A stretch of DNA of 64,000 nt, from the NCBI RefSeq assembly GCF_004798865.1, contig NW_025335468.1, forward strand, positions 297,740 through 361,739, given 5' to 3'. Shown here piece by piece: positions 1-12,494 of this stretch. This stretch comes from Varanus komodoensis (Eukaryota > Chordata > Lepidosauria > Squamata > Varanidae). The translations under genes and the position numbers were made by a program. Below the pieces are notes generated by a model. It was not told where the DNA came from and made no database searches. It saw nothing but the letters and a program-made list of their open reading frames with translations. The stretch's first letter is position 1, and the number at the start of each line of letters is the position of its first letter.

Positions 1-117
1 GAACAACAACTCAGACCATGCTCATGGTGGACCGGTGAGGCAAAGCCACCTATTTGCACCCCAGGGTCCCACCTTCAAGTAAAGGAAGAGTAGTCCTGAG
101 CAAAGACGATCTCTTAC
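1..117 (-). other. SLC15A3: SLC15A3 intron 1, 5' part
   Basis: Sequence following the exon 1 donor on the minus strand. It starts with gtaaga and has no coding similarity that I recognise; the intron continues out of the window. Confidence 0.8.
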
Positions 118-687
118 CTGGTCAGCACCAAACGGTGTGAGGTTCGCCTTGACGGAGCTGATGCCCAGGGCCAGGAGCAGCAGGCCTGTGTATATGATCG
201 GGGCACAGTACTGACTTGGCCACTGGTGCCTGCACCGGGCCTCGGCGGTACCTTTCTGGCACGAGGGCTCCAGCTGGGAAGCTGGCATCTCTCCGCACAG
301 CCAGAGCCGCCCTTCCTCCGATGCCAAGGTGGGCAGCAGGCAGGCGGTCAGCAGGTAGAGCAGGAAGCTGAGCGTGATGGTCCAGTAGCGCCCCAGGTAG
401 ACATCCGCCAGCCAGCCTCCGATGGGCGAAAGGAGGTAGGAGGCCCCCATGAAGAGCAGCACAGCCCGCGAAGCCTGGGACCCGCCCCAGTTGAAGTTGC
501 TGCTGTTGAGGTACAGCACGAGGTTAGAGACGATTCCGAAGAAGGCGGCCCGCTCCAGGATCTCCACAACCAGCACAGCCGCACAGGCGGCCTTCCTGCC
601 CTCAAAGGAAGACGGGGCAGGCTTCCCTGGGGCCTCCCCCCGCCCAAGAAGGGGCTTCTGCTCCCCTCGGGCACCCTGGGAGGCCAT
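118..687 (-). CDS. SLC15A3: SLC15A3 (PHT2) first coding exon, codons 1-190
   Basis: Encodes the N-terminal third of a proton-coupled peptide/histidine transporter of the POT (SLC15) family, known in mammals to act in endolysosomal membranes and export histidine and small peptides such as bacterial muropeptides. Seen: an acidic dileucine-type sorting signal at residues 9-14 (EQKPLL), a first membrane segment with the proton-coupling motif ExxER at residues 42-46, the POT signature GGWLADVYLGRY at 90-101, further hydrophobic segments at about 104-120 and 160-178, and KANLTPFGADQ at 180-190. The exon ends after CAG with donor gtaaga (minus strand, 117-112), so the open frame beyond 118 is intron. 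CGEMPAS and the YCAP-TGLLLL-SSV stretch fit SLC15A3 better than SLC15A4. ATG at 687 is the first in frame and gives the usual N-terminus. The rest of the gene lies left of the window. Its divergent neighbour is CD6, as in human. Confidence 0.93.
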
Positions 688-1225
688 GCAGGCCCTGCCT
701 CAGGATCCTCGCCTATTTCTCAGCTGGGGGACCCTGCTTCTTTCTCCTTCCTTCACCGATTTTTCCTGGCTCTCGTTGCTTGTCCTATCTTCTTGAAAGC
801 CTTTCAAGGCTGCCTTTCTACTTCCCTATTTCTCTGCTCAAACCCACGCATCATATGACAGCTCATTTCCCTGAAAGGAAACTTTCATACTAGACTGGCC
901 AGAGTAGGTTCCCCTTTCACATGAGTCTTCATATGTTTTCTCCCTCTTTACAGGCTCCGGCCTCTTTTCAGTTGCTGAAAACAAAATGGTCATTTTGCCA
1001 AACTTGTCTCTGATTCTATTCCTCCCTCCCTCCAACCCTTTCAAAACATTATCCTTTTTCTGTGAGTGTCTCTCAGGACACAATAAGATGAGAAGAATCA
1101 TAAAATTGAATGGAATTTAATAACAATTTGTATTTACTTCCTTTCTTTAAAGACAGTTAACAGTTAATGCTGCTAATGATCCTTATCACTGTTAAAGATT
1201 TTCATGGTATGTATGTATGACGTGT
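688..1225 (-). promoter_or_regulatory. SLC15A3 5' flank (5' UTR/promoter expected, no element pinned)
   Basis: The stretch immediately upstream of the SLC15A3 start. It must hold the 5' UTR and probably the promoter unless a non-coding first exon lies further out. I see no convincing TATA box or CpG island here; most CpG is inside exon 1 itself. Pyrimidine-rich runs occur at 1015-1040. The assignment is positional only. Confidence 0.35.
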
Positions 1226-1365
1226 GTATCCTGCCTTGTTCCCTTCCCAGGAATTCAAAGTGGCTTACATAATTCTCTTCCTGCTCTCAATCTTATCCTC
1301 ACAAAAACAACCCCACAAGGTAGGTTGGGCTGAGAGTCTGTGGCTTGCTCAAAATCGCCCAGTGA

Positions 1366-1372
<7 letters not shown>
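1226..1372 (-). repeat. tRNA-derived SINE, 3' part (split copy)
   Basis: Minus-strand copy of the squamate tRNA-SINE also seen at 54.3, 48.1 and 32.9 kb. The shared body reads, on the plus strand, as 'cacaaggtaggttgggctgagagtctgtggc'-like text. It stops at 'cccagtgagctt' and resumes at about 1795 with 'cagtggggactagaaccc', so the SINE was cut by a later insertion. Confidence 0.75.
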
Positions 1373-1401
<29 letters not shown>

Positions 1402-1454
1402 TCTTTCTTTCTTTCTTTCTTTCTTTATTTATTTATTTATTTATTTATTTATTA
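1366..1454. repeat. Compound microsatellite (CTTG)n(CTTT)n(ATTT)n
   Basis: Three successive tetranucleotide tracts. They lie at the 3' (A-rich tail) end of the minus-strand L2-like insertion, so the tract probably grew from its tail. Confidence 0.9.
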
Positions 1455-1794
1455 AAACATTTCTATGCCGCCCCATTCGCTGAAGCCTCGGGGTGGCTCA
1501 CAACATAAGATAAAGTACAAAAATAACAATATAAAATAAATAACAATAAAAAAGAAGTCACCCTGGCCAGATAAATAAGCAAATACTGTTAACAATTAAA
1601 ATGACGCTTAAATAAAAAGGTCTTGGCCTGGCGCCGAAAAACAAATAACAACGGTGCCAGGCGGACCTCTCTGGGGAGCGCATTCCATAGATTGGGCGCT
1701 ACCGCAGCGAAAGCCCTCCTCCGAGTACCTACCCTCCTAATTTCTTTCACGGAGGGTTCCCGGAGAAGGGCCTCTCCTGCAGATCTCAAGGGGC
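1437..1794 (-). mobile_element. L2-like LINE 3' end inserted in a SINE
   Basis: On the minus strand, 1780-1590 encodes the typical C-terminus of L2-clade ORF2: a stretch with RAFAAVAPNLWNALPREVR followed by FRRQAKTFLF. A 3' UTR and an A-rich tail follow at lower coordinates. The element is 5'-truncated and lies inside the SINE (1226-1372 and 1795-1866), so it is the younger of the two. Confidence 0.75.
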
Positions 1795-1866
1795 GGCAGT
1801 GGGGACTAGAACCCAGGACTCTTGAGTCCCAGTCCAAGAGACTAAGCACTATACCACACTGGCTCA
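1795..1866 (-). repeat. tRNA-derived SINE, 5' part (split copy)
   Basis: The tRNA-like head of the SINE on the minus strand: 1866 downward reads gagccagtgtggtatagtgctta, then a B-box-like GGTTCTAGTCC. It continues the copy at 1226-1372 across the L2-like insertion. Confidence 0.75.
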
Positions 1867-4800
1867 CCTAGGGTCCTAAAAACAATCGGCTCAGGCTATC
1901 TTCAAAAAATGCTCTTGGAGATGCACCTTGATCCAGTGGATACCTGTGTTCACCTGTGATGCAGTGAGCCTTTGGCATCAGAGGTCAGCATTGTCAGGCC
2001 CTTACTAAGGTCTCCAGCCCAATAGGGGCCCATGGATGACCTCCTGAGTCTCCTGACCCTGCTATTTCTTCTCTGTGCTGATGCTGCCTGTTCATGCAAG
2101 GTGAAAAAGCTTTGTGCAGCTATTCCATTACTTCCTCCTTCACAGGTTTCCTTGATGCTAAAAAGAGAGAGAGATAGACAAAAGCAGCAATGGAAAAATA
2201 TAGGAGAGTTACTCATGGGAGGTACTGATGTTGGGGGTCCCTCTTAACCTTTGGGGAATGAGGCAAGGCAGTTGCACAACGGACACCTCAGCTGGAAGCT
2301 AAGGTGCCCTCTTTTACAGAGGACAGCTCTCTCTCTTTGAAAGGCTGCCAGATGCATGTCCTCTGTTCTGAAAGTGTCCCTTCAATCCAAGCACAGAGTA
2401 AAGATAAATGTAAAGATAAATGTTAGGAGCCTCAATGGTAGTTGCAAGAAACAGAAAATCTGTGTTTGGGAAGGAAAGACCCCTTTCATCTTGAACCTCT
2501 GCAGTTTTATTGAACAGATCACTCAGGAAACCAAACAACAGTGCTGTCAGGTAGCGGGCCAGACCAACCACATGTTTTCAGAACATGTACAGAGTATTTT
2601 ATAACCTCCTAGTCACATACAGAGGAACAAAGTGATTGAAGACAGGATATAGACATTACAATGAAAATCTGATGTCGGCATATACAGAACAAATAATGCG
2701 AATCAACCAAATGTTCATGTGACAATAAGATGACAATATTCCTGATTGCAGTGTATTGACATTTCAGTTGAGTAAATTCTTAAAGCTTAAACCAATCTTC
2801 TGTTCTGTTTAAACATGTAAATGTAGGCTGTTGAGAAACCGTTCATGAAAACATGATCTCAGATGCTGCACTCCCCTAGTGGGAGGGCTTTGAACCCGAT
2901 GAAGGAATTTGTAGCCTTCTGATTGGCTGTGACACAGAGCGCTCTAGGCTCGTTAACTAGGTATTTCTTGGTAAACTGAATTCCTACAGGGATTATGCAG
3001 CAATATTGTAGCAGTGAGTTATTGTGTATTACTAGAGTTCGACTGAATAGAAAACCAGATTTTTCCTGTCTGCTCTCACCTATGGTTAGTGGGGAAAAGG
3101 GCAAGGGGGGCGGTGGGGGAAGGATTCCTGCAGCTTCTGATTGTTTATCAAAATGGATTCCTGGGTCACACCATGCTTGTCCCACAAAATACACCAGGCA
3201 TACCAATTTAACTTCAATATGATTTATTCGGACCCTCTTCTCCGACATAAGGAAATACTGGAAGAAAAATCAGGGTCTCAGAAGTTGCCTGTGAACAGCC
3301 CCAGGACTGCAGGCTGAGCTGGCAGACACACTATGGTGAAATATGATGCATTTCTGTTTAAATTATAATAATTATTTTTCAATTTGCACCTAGATATTTA
3401 CATTTGCATATGCAAAGTTTAAGTAAACCAGCATCCTCTTCTGTCTTTTTCTTTTTCTCTTTTTTTGTGATGCAATTCCTCCTTTTGGCTATTTGTAAGA
3501 GGACCCTGTATCTACTCCTGCCTGGATTTTTTTCTAAAGGCAAGTAGCTATCAGGGTTAGGGTTAGGCAGCTAGATGATTTCAACTAAAATCACCATGGG
3601 GCGATGGAATATGGTGCTACAGGCACTGGACTGGGGCTTGATGAAGTTTAGTGCTCATTCTGCAAATTCCACGAATGAGGCCTGGCAATCACATGGGAAA
3701 GGCCTTGCTGGAAGGACCTTTGCCACTCTTGCCGAGTGACCTGGCAGTCACAGGAGTGAGAAGATGCAGGACCAGGTTCCACTCCCCTCATCTGTGAGGT
3801 CGCTGTGGGACTGGGGTCTGAAGGACAGGGCACACAAATGGGAAGGAGAAGGTGGGCCTGCCCAGGGAAGGGACCCTACTGACGTCTTCTTGCTGGATGC
3901 GCCCCAAAAGCTGGAGTCACCTTTTGCTCTTCTGTGGAGCTATCTGTGCAACCTTGCCCCTCCAGATGTTAAATTTTGTCTCTGCATCTGCCCTTTCAAC
4001 ACTGTCTGAAAACCTGTCTGTCTTCCAAGTGGTGACTGACACACCCACAACATTTGGAGTTTAAGTAGCATTTGTTCTGTTTGTGTTACCCCTGAAGATG
4101 TGCTTTAGACCTGTGCTTTAGAGCTACTTAAAAGAACATGAGGGGACATATGGGATTTCCCTACCTCACAGAATATAGGTTCATTCAAAATTCAGGCCAT
4201 GGTTCTAAATCATTATTTCTGAAGATTGCAACTGGCAGCCTTAAAGATGAAAGTGCTACTGTGAATGCCAGGCTGAAACGTGATTCCATCTTTCAGCCCT
4301 TCCCTTCTGATACTCTCTCTGTTGCTAAATCTGCCAAAACTTCCTGACTAGGAAAATCCGGGACAGAAGATTAGAAGGCAAACTCCAGAAAACAATCAAA
4401 CTCTTTCACTGTTATGTTAAAAATAATACAGTTAGACAATATTTGCTTTCAGCCTGAGACTGGGACAAGCCTCATCAAAGATGACAAGGGGTGGAACTGT
4501 ACTGCACCCAGCTTGCATGAATGATCCTGGGCATTTTAGGGAAATGGAGAGAAAAGGGTGGGAAGGGCTCTACTCCCCTGCCCTGCAAAAGGGGGTCTGA
4601 AGCCTTCTGAATTGCAACGACTGGGAGAGGATAGGACAGGGCTGTTGGACCTCCAGCCCCATAACCACCTGTTCTTTGCTGGTTTCCTGGCTCTTGGAGG
4701 TCCCTCTCCCCCACTCTAAAAGACTGAAATGCCTTTTCTGTGGCTTCATTACTGGCAGGAAGAACTTTGAGATAAAATAGGCTGGCTTTTTTTTTCTTTT

Positions 4801-5919
4801 TTTGTAATTCAGCCTCCCCTACGGTTTCCTTCATTCCTGCCCATCAATGGAATGCATCCGGCAAGAGCTTCTTTGAAATTGAATTTAGCTTTACAGTGTG
4901 ACAGACTCTCAAATTTCAATTTGCAAGGAATGAACACTCAGGCTCATGGGGAAGGTCTACACATCGAGGTTTCTGGGGCTTTATTGGATCGGTGCCCCAG
5001 TTCCTGCAGTAACTAATGACAGCATGCCCCCAGGTAGAGTCAAAGCAACTACAAGCTTTTAGAACATACAGAGTGTTTTATAGATTCTGAGTCCCATGGG
5101 CCAAGCAGCTGGGCAGTTGACGATGAAATAAGGTGAACACAGTCAAAAGGTGAGAGGTCTGCAGAGGGGGCTCAGTACAATGCCATTGATTTCGAGGGAT
5201 TAGCATAACAATCACTGAGGGACAGGGATTATTGTGGGTCTTGGCATGCAAATGAGGGTGATTGCAATGCTGTTAATCTGGCAGCCTTATCAGCTCTTAC
5301 TGATCAGCAAAAAGAATTGCCCAGGCAGCTTCTCATAGCAAGCTATGAGTTCCCACAAATAGCAGCAAATGCTAAACTGTAACCTGACTTGGAATTCTGG
5401 TGCTTTCTGAGAAGGGGGTGTAGGTATTTTTTTATAACACAAAGGCACATATAAGCAACCTTTTTCTGCCAGGATTTATCTGAATTTTTCCAACAAGTGG
5501 AAGAGACTTTACTCTTTCTCTCTCTCTCACACACACCCTGCATAGGTTAATCTGTTAGCTTCTAGCCCAGTTACAAGGAAGTGGGCCATACAGGCATCAA
5601 TGCTAGTATGAACCTCCTTTGTGTTAAGCCTTTGTTATTTGCCCTCTTTTAGAGTTGAAAGGAGAAGGGAGAGATGAAGAAGAAACATCAGACATTTCAG
5701 GCTCCTCCTCTGATCTGCAGTATGTATCTCCCCCTGCACCAGAAATAATGACAACCATGATGTAACTGTCTTAATATTAGTTTTCATTCATTTCATATTC
5801 TAGAATGAATGTGAATATGAATGAGCAGAAGCATCCTGAACACCTTAGATTTGGAGTTTTCTTCAACATTTTTGTTGTCCAATTTTTGTTGCCCAGTTTT
5901 GGTTGCACAATCAATGCAT
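1867..5919. other. Intergenic, no gene or clear repeat recognised
   Basis: Open frames here are short and unconvincing on both strands. Noted inside: a 2.5-unit telomere-like stretch at 3553-3568 and a TC/CA-rich patch at 5510-5537. Confidence 0.55.
3553..3568 (+). repeat. Short interstitial telomere-like repeat
   Basis: AGGGTTAGGGTTAGGC, about two and a half TTAGGG units. Too short to be strong evidence of a fusion or telomerase-healed break. Confidence 0.5.
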
Positions 5920-5993
5920 CATAGAATCATAGAACAGTAGAGTTGGAGGGGCCATGAAGGCCATCGGGTCCAACCCCCTGCTGCTGCAGGACA
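5920..5993 (-). mobile_element. CR1-like LINE 3' terminal fragment
   Basis: The plus-strand text 'catagaatcatagaacag...gttggaggggcc...ggccatcgggtccaaccccctgc' is the reverse complement of the CR1 3' end, which finishes in short ATTCTATG-type repeats. Confidence 0.8.
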
Positions 5994-6000
5994 TCAAGTT

Positions 6001-7498
6001 GCTACAGAGTAATGCTCTTCTGTGTTTACTTGGAAACAAGTCCCACTGAATCCAATGGAGTTTAAGACAGTGAATTGTGTAGAAGATGCTCTACTCATTT
6101 ATTTGCTGTGCAGTATCAGAAATGCCTTCTCTGAAAGACGGAAAGGGCACTTTTCCCAGCAGTTTAACACTGGTGAAATGCAATTCTACCCCCAGATAGT
6201 GTTCCGTTGCTATATAGACTGCGATTGCCTGAGTGACTCGAGCACCGATTAGAAAATGCCTTTATCGCCACTAGTTAAGATAGAGTTCCATTCACTATGC
6301 TCCCACAATTCTGTTAATTAAAAAATATACACTGTTCTTATTATTGGTGAATAATACGATTTACAGGGTTTCATACAAGAAAGGATTAGCACTCTGGATT
6401 GTCCCATTTTGCCCAATCAATGCATTGCCCACACATCTGTGCATCTCAGGATATGCTGCATTCAACAAAAATTCATGTCCTATATCTAGTGTACGTCACA
6501 ACATCTCTTTAATAAGGTCTAGTCAGCCAATTGCTGGAGGAATAACACAGCTAATGTTTCTTTTAACTATCGTCTGGCAATGCCCAATAGTTGCCTCTTC
6601 CTGGGAGGAGGTTTGCATATGGAAAAACGTTGTATTGGAATATGTGTTAATATTTGCTAATTGACATGTCTTCTTAAATTATCTCTGGGTTCCTGGAAAT
6701 TACTTCATGGGCAGCCCAAATGGGTTCTCTTAGGACAGCTAAAACGCTGATATTACAACACTAGAAGGATAAACACTCATCTCTTATAATTCAATGGGTG
6801 GAGGATCTAACTATGCTTTCAACATTTGAATAGCTAGCTTATAGATGCCACTTGTGAACATATATACGGCCTGCTTCTGTTGAAGTTTATGTTTAATTTG
6901 TAGGAAGCTGTATTTTCACACACACACACACACACTTCATATGTTTGCATTGGAATTGATATATTCAAATATATGTAGCTACATTTTTCATTTCCTCTTT
7001 GTTGTTGTTTTGTGCTGTTGAAATTTTACAATACCAATTATTAAATTTAAATGTTATTGCTTTGGTTGTTGTTACTGTGGAGTTGTAGTAAAAATTCTGG
7101 GGGGCATCTGGTTGGGGAAAGCTGTGGTGAAATATTGTTGTATTCCCCAAGATAATTTAAAAAGACTTGCATTTCTTATTCCATATAGGAGATGCACAAT
7201 CCAATCCTATGCCTCTTTAGAAAGAACTCCCATTTTGAAATTTTCTCATGGGTACACAAAAATAGGATTGCAAAGTACCAATTATTTGGATAATGTGCCA
7301 AGACAACTGGGAGATTCAGAACAGCTGGCTAAAGTATTATTCAACAGTATTTACATCTTCTAATCCAGGCACATCTGCTGTGTCTGCTGGTAAATGAGCT
7401 AATTAGGAGTTAAGAACCATTGCTAAACCCAAGCACCACGTTTATAGCTTAGCTCTAAGGTCTTGCAAAGGCTGAGCATTTACCATGGTTTTCCTCAA
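6001..7498. other. Intergenic, AT-rich, no gene recognised
   Basis: No open frame with recognisable similarity. 6022-6070 resembles part of the short palindromic reptile repeat annotated at 46321-46394 ('acttggaaacaagtcccactgaat'). A (CA)9 tract sits at 6918-6936. Confidence 0.5.
6918..6936 (+). repeat. (CA)n microsatellite
   Basis: Direct (CA)n run. Confidence 0.9.
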
Positions 7499-7880
7499 TG
7501 TTGTTGTTGTTTTATGTACCGTTAAGTAGTCTCCAATATACTGGCAACTCTACGAATGAACACCCTCCAAAAGGTTTTATCCATGACAGCCCTGCTCAGC
7601 CCTTGTAATCTCAGGGCTGCGACCTCCTTTGTGGAGTCAATCCACCTCATACCTGTCTTCCTTTTCATCTTCTGCTTGTGACTTTCCCTAGCATGATTGC
7701 TTTCTCCAGGGAGTCTTGCCTTCTCAGGATGTGCCCCAAGTGTGTCAGCCTCAGTTTTGTCAGGTTTGCCTCTACCTCCTTGAGGTGTTCCATACATTCT
7801 GTTTTGGAATATAAGGTGATCCCTGGGTGATTCCAGGTGAGGCTTGTGTTGAGCAAGTGCCCTGCCTTATCCACAGGATG
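7499..7880 (-). mobile_element. RTE/BovB-like LINE 3' fragment
   Basis: Minus-strand frames contain LGHILRRQDSLEKAIMLGKV (7790-7730 region) and MRWIDSTKEVAALRLQGLSR (7650-7590), the C-terminal tail region typical of RTE/BovB-type ORF2. The 3' end at 7499-7512 has a CAA-repeat tail (plus strand TTGTTGTTG). Frames shift, so it is decayed. Same family as 9.9-10.7 kb; the exact family is not assigned. Confidence 0.7.
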
Positions 7881-8396
7881 TTATGGCTGGTCCAGGCAGT
7901 GTAGTCGTCTACTCAGAATCCTCCTAAGTTTTCCATTTCATTGTAGAAAATCCATTAAGAAGATGGAATTGCTCTACAATGCTTTTCATAGTTAGCCCTA
8001 GGGCCCTTCCACCTGAGTACCCTCCCTGGCAGTACTAGGGGGCATCCGTCTGGAACAACCCTGAGTGAGGCTTTTATTGTGGATTCACCATTGCTCGCTC
8101 ACTCACAGTTTACAGAGCTCCATCAATCAGTTTATAGAACTCCACTGTCATCCATTTGCAATCCTCCTGTGTGTTCCCAGTGCTTCATGCCATTTTTTCT
8201 TACCACTGTTAGTTCAAGATGGAAGGGCAGCACAATCTCCACAGGTGTAGTTGACCTTAGTGCTACTCTTCCTTCTTTTAAAGAGGTGTGCTTATTTAGA
8301 TGTGCAGTGACATTTGGGGTTCTATCACCATGCATCCTCTGTTTCACAATACAGTTTCTGGTTACCATTAGGTGACACTGTGACTATATTGTGTTA

Positions 8397-8452
<56 letters not shown>

Positions 8453-9860
8453 GGGCCTGAGGAAGCAGGACTCTTGCTCATTTACCTACCAGCTCTGCTT
8501 TCTGTTTTCTTTGAGCAATTTTACAATATGTAAGGACATTAGCAGGGAGGATTCTGAACTAAACTGTAAAAAGTTTATAGGGGTGGGAGGGGTGATCCAG
8601 CATCGGCACTGAGATGAGCAGTCAGAAAGCCTTTCTTCAGAGGCTGGAGCAGTGAGAAGTCAATCTGGTGTGTGCTTGAGCCTTGAGGAAGCAAGACCAC
8701 TCTGTTTTGCAGTCGTTCTCTCAGCTAGGTGCTGCTTCAGTTCCGGATCCCAAAGTCCCCCCATCTCCGAACAGCAAAAGATTCCCTCCTCACCCCACCC
8801 TACCCCTTGTCCAGCCTTCACATTAATGGGGGAGCAGTGAGAGAAGGTCTCCTGCAATGGGGAGGCAGTGGATGATTGCACAATGCTCCTGCCCCTCAGG
8901 GTGATGTGAGCTATGTCACTGCCAATCATATCAAGGTATTTAGTTGATAATGAGCACAGTCCCTCCCACCCATTTTTATAAGGATCACAGCATGTGGGGA
9001 GGGGAAGTTTTATTCTTACCTCCCAAGCTGCTATCTGAAGAAAAATGTTCTCTCCACAGGGCAGAGTGATAAGAACACAGGAGCTGCTGTGAGCATGCAT
9101 CTGGGTGTCTCTCGGAACCAGTTTCACAATTTCTGCATGGCCTTTAAAAAAGAATTAACCAGGATTCCAAAATACTTCAAGTTCATAATTCTGGAATGTG
9201 CTCCACTCCTTGCCACCTGGTCAGAGGTGGAGTTGGGATAAGCCAGATATTCCAGTTAGGTTGTCTCAGGTTATCTCAGGCCAGAGATTGAGCAAAGCTT
9301 TTCCACCAATGGTGACTTCCAGAACAAACCTAACAGCGATATGCAATTGAGGGATGGTCAAGCAATGCTGCAGCAGGACCAGGCTGCTGGCACATCTTGG
9401 ACCATTCCTCCAGCTGAGGGTGGCATTCTGTTGTTGACAGATGGTTCAGTAGAGCACAGGAAATTGGTCACCCCTGATGCTGCCACCTCCTTCTCAGAAA
9501 GAAAGGATGGAATTAGCAAACAGTATGTCTTGGTGTTGCTTCAGCATAAGAAACAAGTCACAAACCTCCATTTCTCTACATGCCAAGAGGCAAATATCTC
9601 TAGGTGGCAGAATTCTTTTTTATAATATATATTGAATATTGAATGTATTATAATATATATTGAAAAAAAGAGGTTTGCAGGTAGATCTGCCACCTTCCTA
9701 CAGTACAGTAAAAAATGTTAAGTGAGAAATGGAGCCACTTTCAAAATGGAAAACTTGGAGTATTTGGCATTATGAATTGCAGTGTACTTCTTTCTAAGAA
9801 CATGTGCAAGGGACAGGTGAAAAACAAAAGGTAGCAAAACCAGGGTCAGAATCCTGGATG
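7881..9860. other. Intergenic, no gene recognised
   Basis: Holds a (TTA)n microsatellite (8396-8450) and otherwise unclassified sequence. The longest minus-strand frame (8660-9127, 155 codons) has no similarity I recognise and no compositional sign of coding. Confidence 0.5.
8396..8450 (+). repeat. (TTA)n microsatellite
   Basis: About 18 uninterrupted TTA units. Confidence 0.95.
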
Positions 9861-9889
9861 TCACTTTTCAGCGACTATCACATAGAAAA

Positions 9890-10735
9890 AAAGAACTATT
9901 ACAATGATTGGTACAAATAGAAGAGAGCAACAAAAGGGGAAAAACATGAGACCTCTTCCAGAAAATGCAAGAAATCAAAGAGAAATTCGAGCCTTGATTT
10001 GGCATCCTAAAAGACAAACAAGGGAACATACTGATCTGACCAGGGGGGAAAAAAGAGAAGGTGGAAAGGATATATAGAAGAACTATATGGAGAAGATGAA
10101 AGGATGACGGACTTTTCAAAGAGGAAACCTATGAAGAAGACCCTGAAATATTAGACAGCAAAGTAAAACCTACTTTGAAAGGGCTCTCAAAGAATAAGAC
10201 TTAGACATGGGAGGGCAGCTAAGAAAGAACTGGAAAAGAGCATCAAGTGTAAGGACATTTCACTGGAGGCCAAGGCCAAGATCATCCAGATTATTGTATT
10301 CCCAATCACTACGTATGAGTGTGGAAACTGGGCACTGAAAAAAGCTGACAAAAGAAAACTTGCATTCAAATCATAGTGCTGGAGGATTGCTTTGTGAATA
10401 CCCTGGACCACCAGAAAGACAAATAAGTGGGTTCTACAAGCAAGTCAAGCCAGAGCTTTCCCTTGAAGCGAAATTACAAAACTGAGGCTACCATAGTTTG
10501 GACACATCATAAGAAGCCAAGACTCCCTGGAGAAGACTTTCATGCTAGGGAAAGTTGAAGGCAGAAGACAAAAGGGAAGACTGAATATGAGATGGATTGA
10601 ATCCATAAAGGAAGCCACAGCCTTGAACTTGGAAGAGCTGAACAGAGCTTTCCTGGGCAAGACATTCGGAAAGGCTTTTATTCACAGAGTTGTCATAGGA
10701 TGAAGAGAACTTGACAGCATGCAACAACAACAAAG
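9890..10735 (+). mobile_element. RTE/BovB-like LINE with internal deletion
   Basis: Plus-strand pieces: the pre-RT region at about 9960-10160, then the late region from about 10200 with AKIIQIIVFPITTYECGNW, a GHIIRSQDSLEKTFMLGKVE stretch (about 10500-10555) and MRWIESIKEATALNLEELNR (about 10590-10645). It ends in a CAACAACAA tail (10718-10734). The reverse transcriptase core is missing between the two parts, so this is an internally deleted, frame-disrupted LINE. Confidence 0.7.
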
Positions 10736-12494
10736 GCACAAGCCCAGGTATATGAAACACCTGCATGCATCCTTAGAACTGGAAGGGCAATGAGCTTCAC
10801 TGAAGATCTTGCTGCCACACCCTTCAAAACCTAAGGCAGGGAAGCACCAAGGAGCATCCGCACCTTTGGAGGATTGTGCTTCTGACCGAGGCTAAATGGC
10901 TTGTCCCTGTTGAAGGAAAACAGCTCAAACGTGGTCTGGGGACGGCCGAATGATGACATCACCCCTTGAAAGTCCTGTGGAATGAGAACAATGAACTGTG
11001 GCCGGTGCCTACGAGAAAGTTCATCTGGAAGTAGCCGCCATTAAGCAGTCCAAGTGCTGTACTAGTTCTTTTTTCCTGTTGCACTAGCATAATCACACTT
11101 TTTAAAAAGCTGATGGGGAAAGTCCAACCAAAGAAAGGGGAGGATTCATGTCAGTTGGAAGAACACTCTGTCAAGAGCTTGTTTTCAGGGGCTGTAACTG
11201 CAACCATGGGTAAGAACATGGTACCCAGACATCGTTTTGCTCTCCCACTTATCTTTTATAATTAATTAATTTTCTTCCTGGCAACTGGATTGTTTGAAAT
11301 GGGTTTCCACAATGCTGAAAACAGTGTTCAAAGAACACGTTGATTGCAGTGAAACTCAGCCCCCAGCTCTGCTGTGTACCCTTTGTTTGTTTGTTTGAGC
11401 AGATCACCTGTCCTTTGCCAGGGCTCCTGCAGGAGCTATTTTGTGGTGATGCCCCAGACAGTTTCTGTCTGTGACCCAAAAAGTGACTGAAGTAGAACAG
11501 ACCTTCTGAAATTTATATTTAAATTTAATTTGACTTTCTAGGCACTCCCCAGCAGCTTATGCCATTAGGTTCAGAGTACTTTCCAACATTTTAAAATGTT
11601 AAGCCAAAACATACACTTTAGAGAAATTTGATTAGGGTTTCAGTGCTGGTTTGCAAAAGCTTGCCTTGGAGAGATACCTTGGAGATGCACAGATGGAAGC
11701 TTGATTTGGACAAACAATCAAAAATGAATGGAGAAGGTTTAAAAAAAAATCAAGCTGCTGCATAGGTGAATCTATCTTTCCCTGACCATATGGATATGTC
11801 AGAAAACACCAGTTAAAGTGGTTGAAAGCAGAATACAGATTAAATGCTAAGAGCAATGAACATTTAGAACAGAAAATTCCTCTCTAAAACCCAAGGCTAA
11901 AGCTGCCCCACAAGGTAAATCACCATTTTTAAATGCAAAGAAGATAACATGACCAGACGTTTGAAAGCGCACAGAAGAGAGATCACAACTGACAATTCCC
12001 TGTGTGTCAATTAAGAGTCCCTTGTGTAGTGTTCCAACTGTCTGTTCATGTTATCCACTTAGCCTGTAACTTGCAGCAAACCAAAACAATTCTCTGTCAT
12101 TTCTAGGGTGAGAAGGCAAGAAACGTGCATCCCAAGCAATGGGGGCACCCCTTGCAGTGCTCATTAGGCTCGGTGCAGGTTGCCCCTTCATTGCTTCAGG
12201 GTGCCAGAGGACCCAAGCTGGGGAAAACAGGAGGGGGCCTCCACAGCAGAAGATCCCCATGTATCCCTTCCACAAGGGCAAGGTTTCATGCAGAGGGTGA
12301 CAATGGTGCCTTTATTGCTTACCCAATAGATTTAGAGGGCACCTCTCCTTCCATCACAGTGCATTTGAGGTGGGAGAAGTTGCACCTGGTAAAAGTCTCC
12401 CTTCTGTATGCTCCTATTGCACAGGACTCTTTTCGGATATGAAATCTAGTAATCCTACCTTCCTGAAGGCTGTGCTCACCCCATTGCTACATCT
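10736..12494. other. Intergenic, no gene recognised
   Basis: No recognisable coding or RNA gene on either strand. The part from about 12170 may be a decayed upstream piece of the LINE that starts clearly at 12.5 kb. Confidence 0.5.

Noticed and set aside
22-117. Continuation of the SLC15A3 open frame past codon 190
   Set aside because: A consensus donor (CAG/gtaaga) lies at 118/117 exactly where family members have the exon end after GADQ; the further residues do not match the transporter.
226-858. Long plus-strand frame over SLC15A3 exon 1
   Set aside because: Antisense shadow of the GC-rich transporter exon with no recognisable protein.
3553-3568. Interstitial telomere as a fusion mark
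   Set aside because: Only about 2.5 units, easily arising by chance.
8660-9127. 155-codon minus-strand frame
   Set aside because: No similarity, no splice or start context, ordinary composition; likely random.
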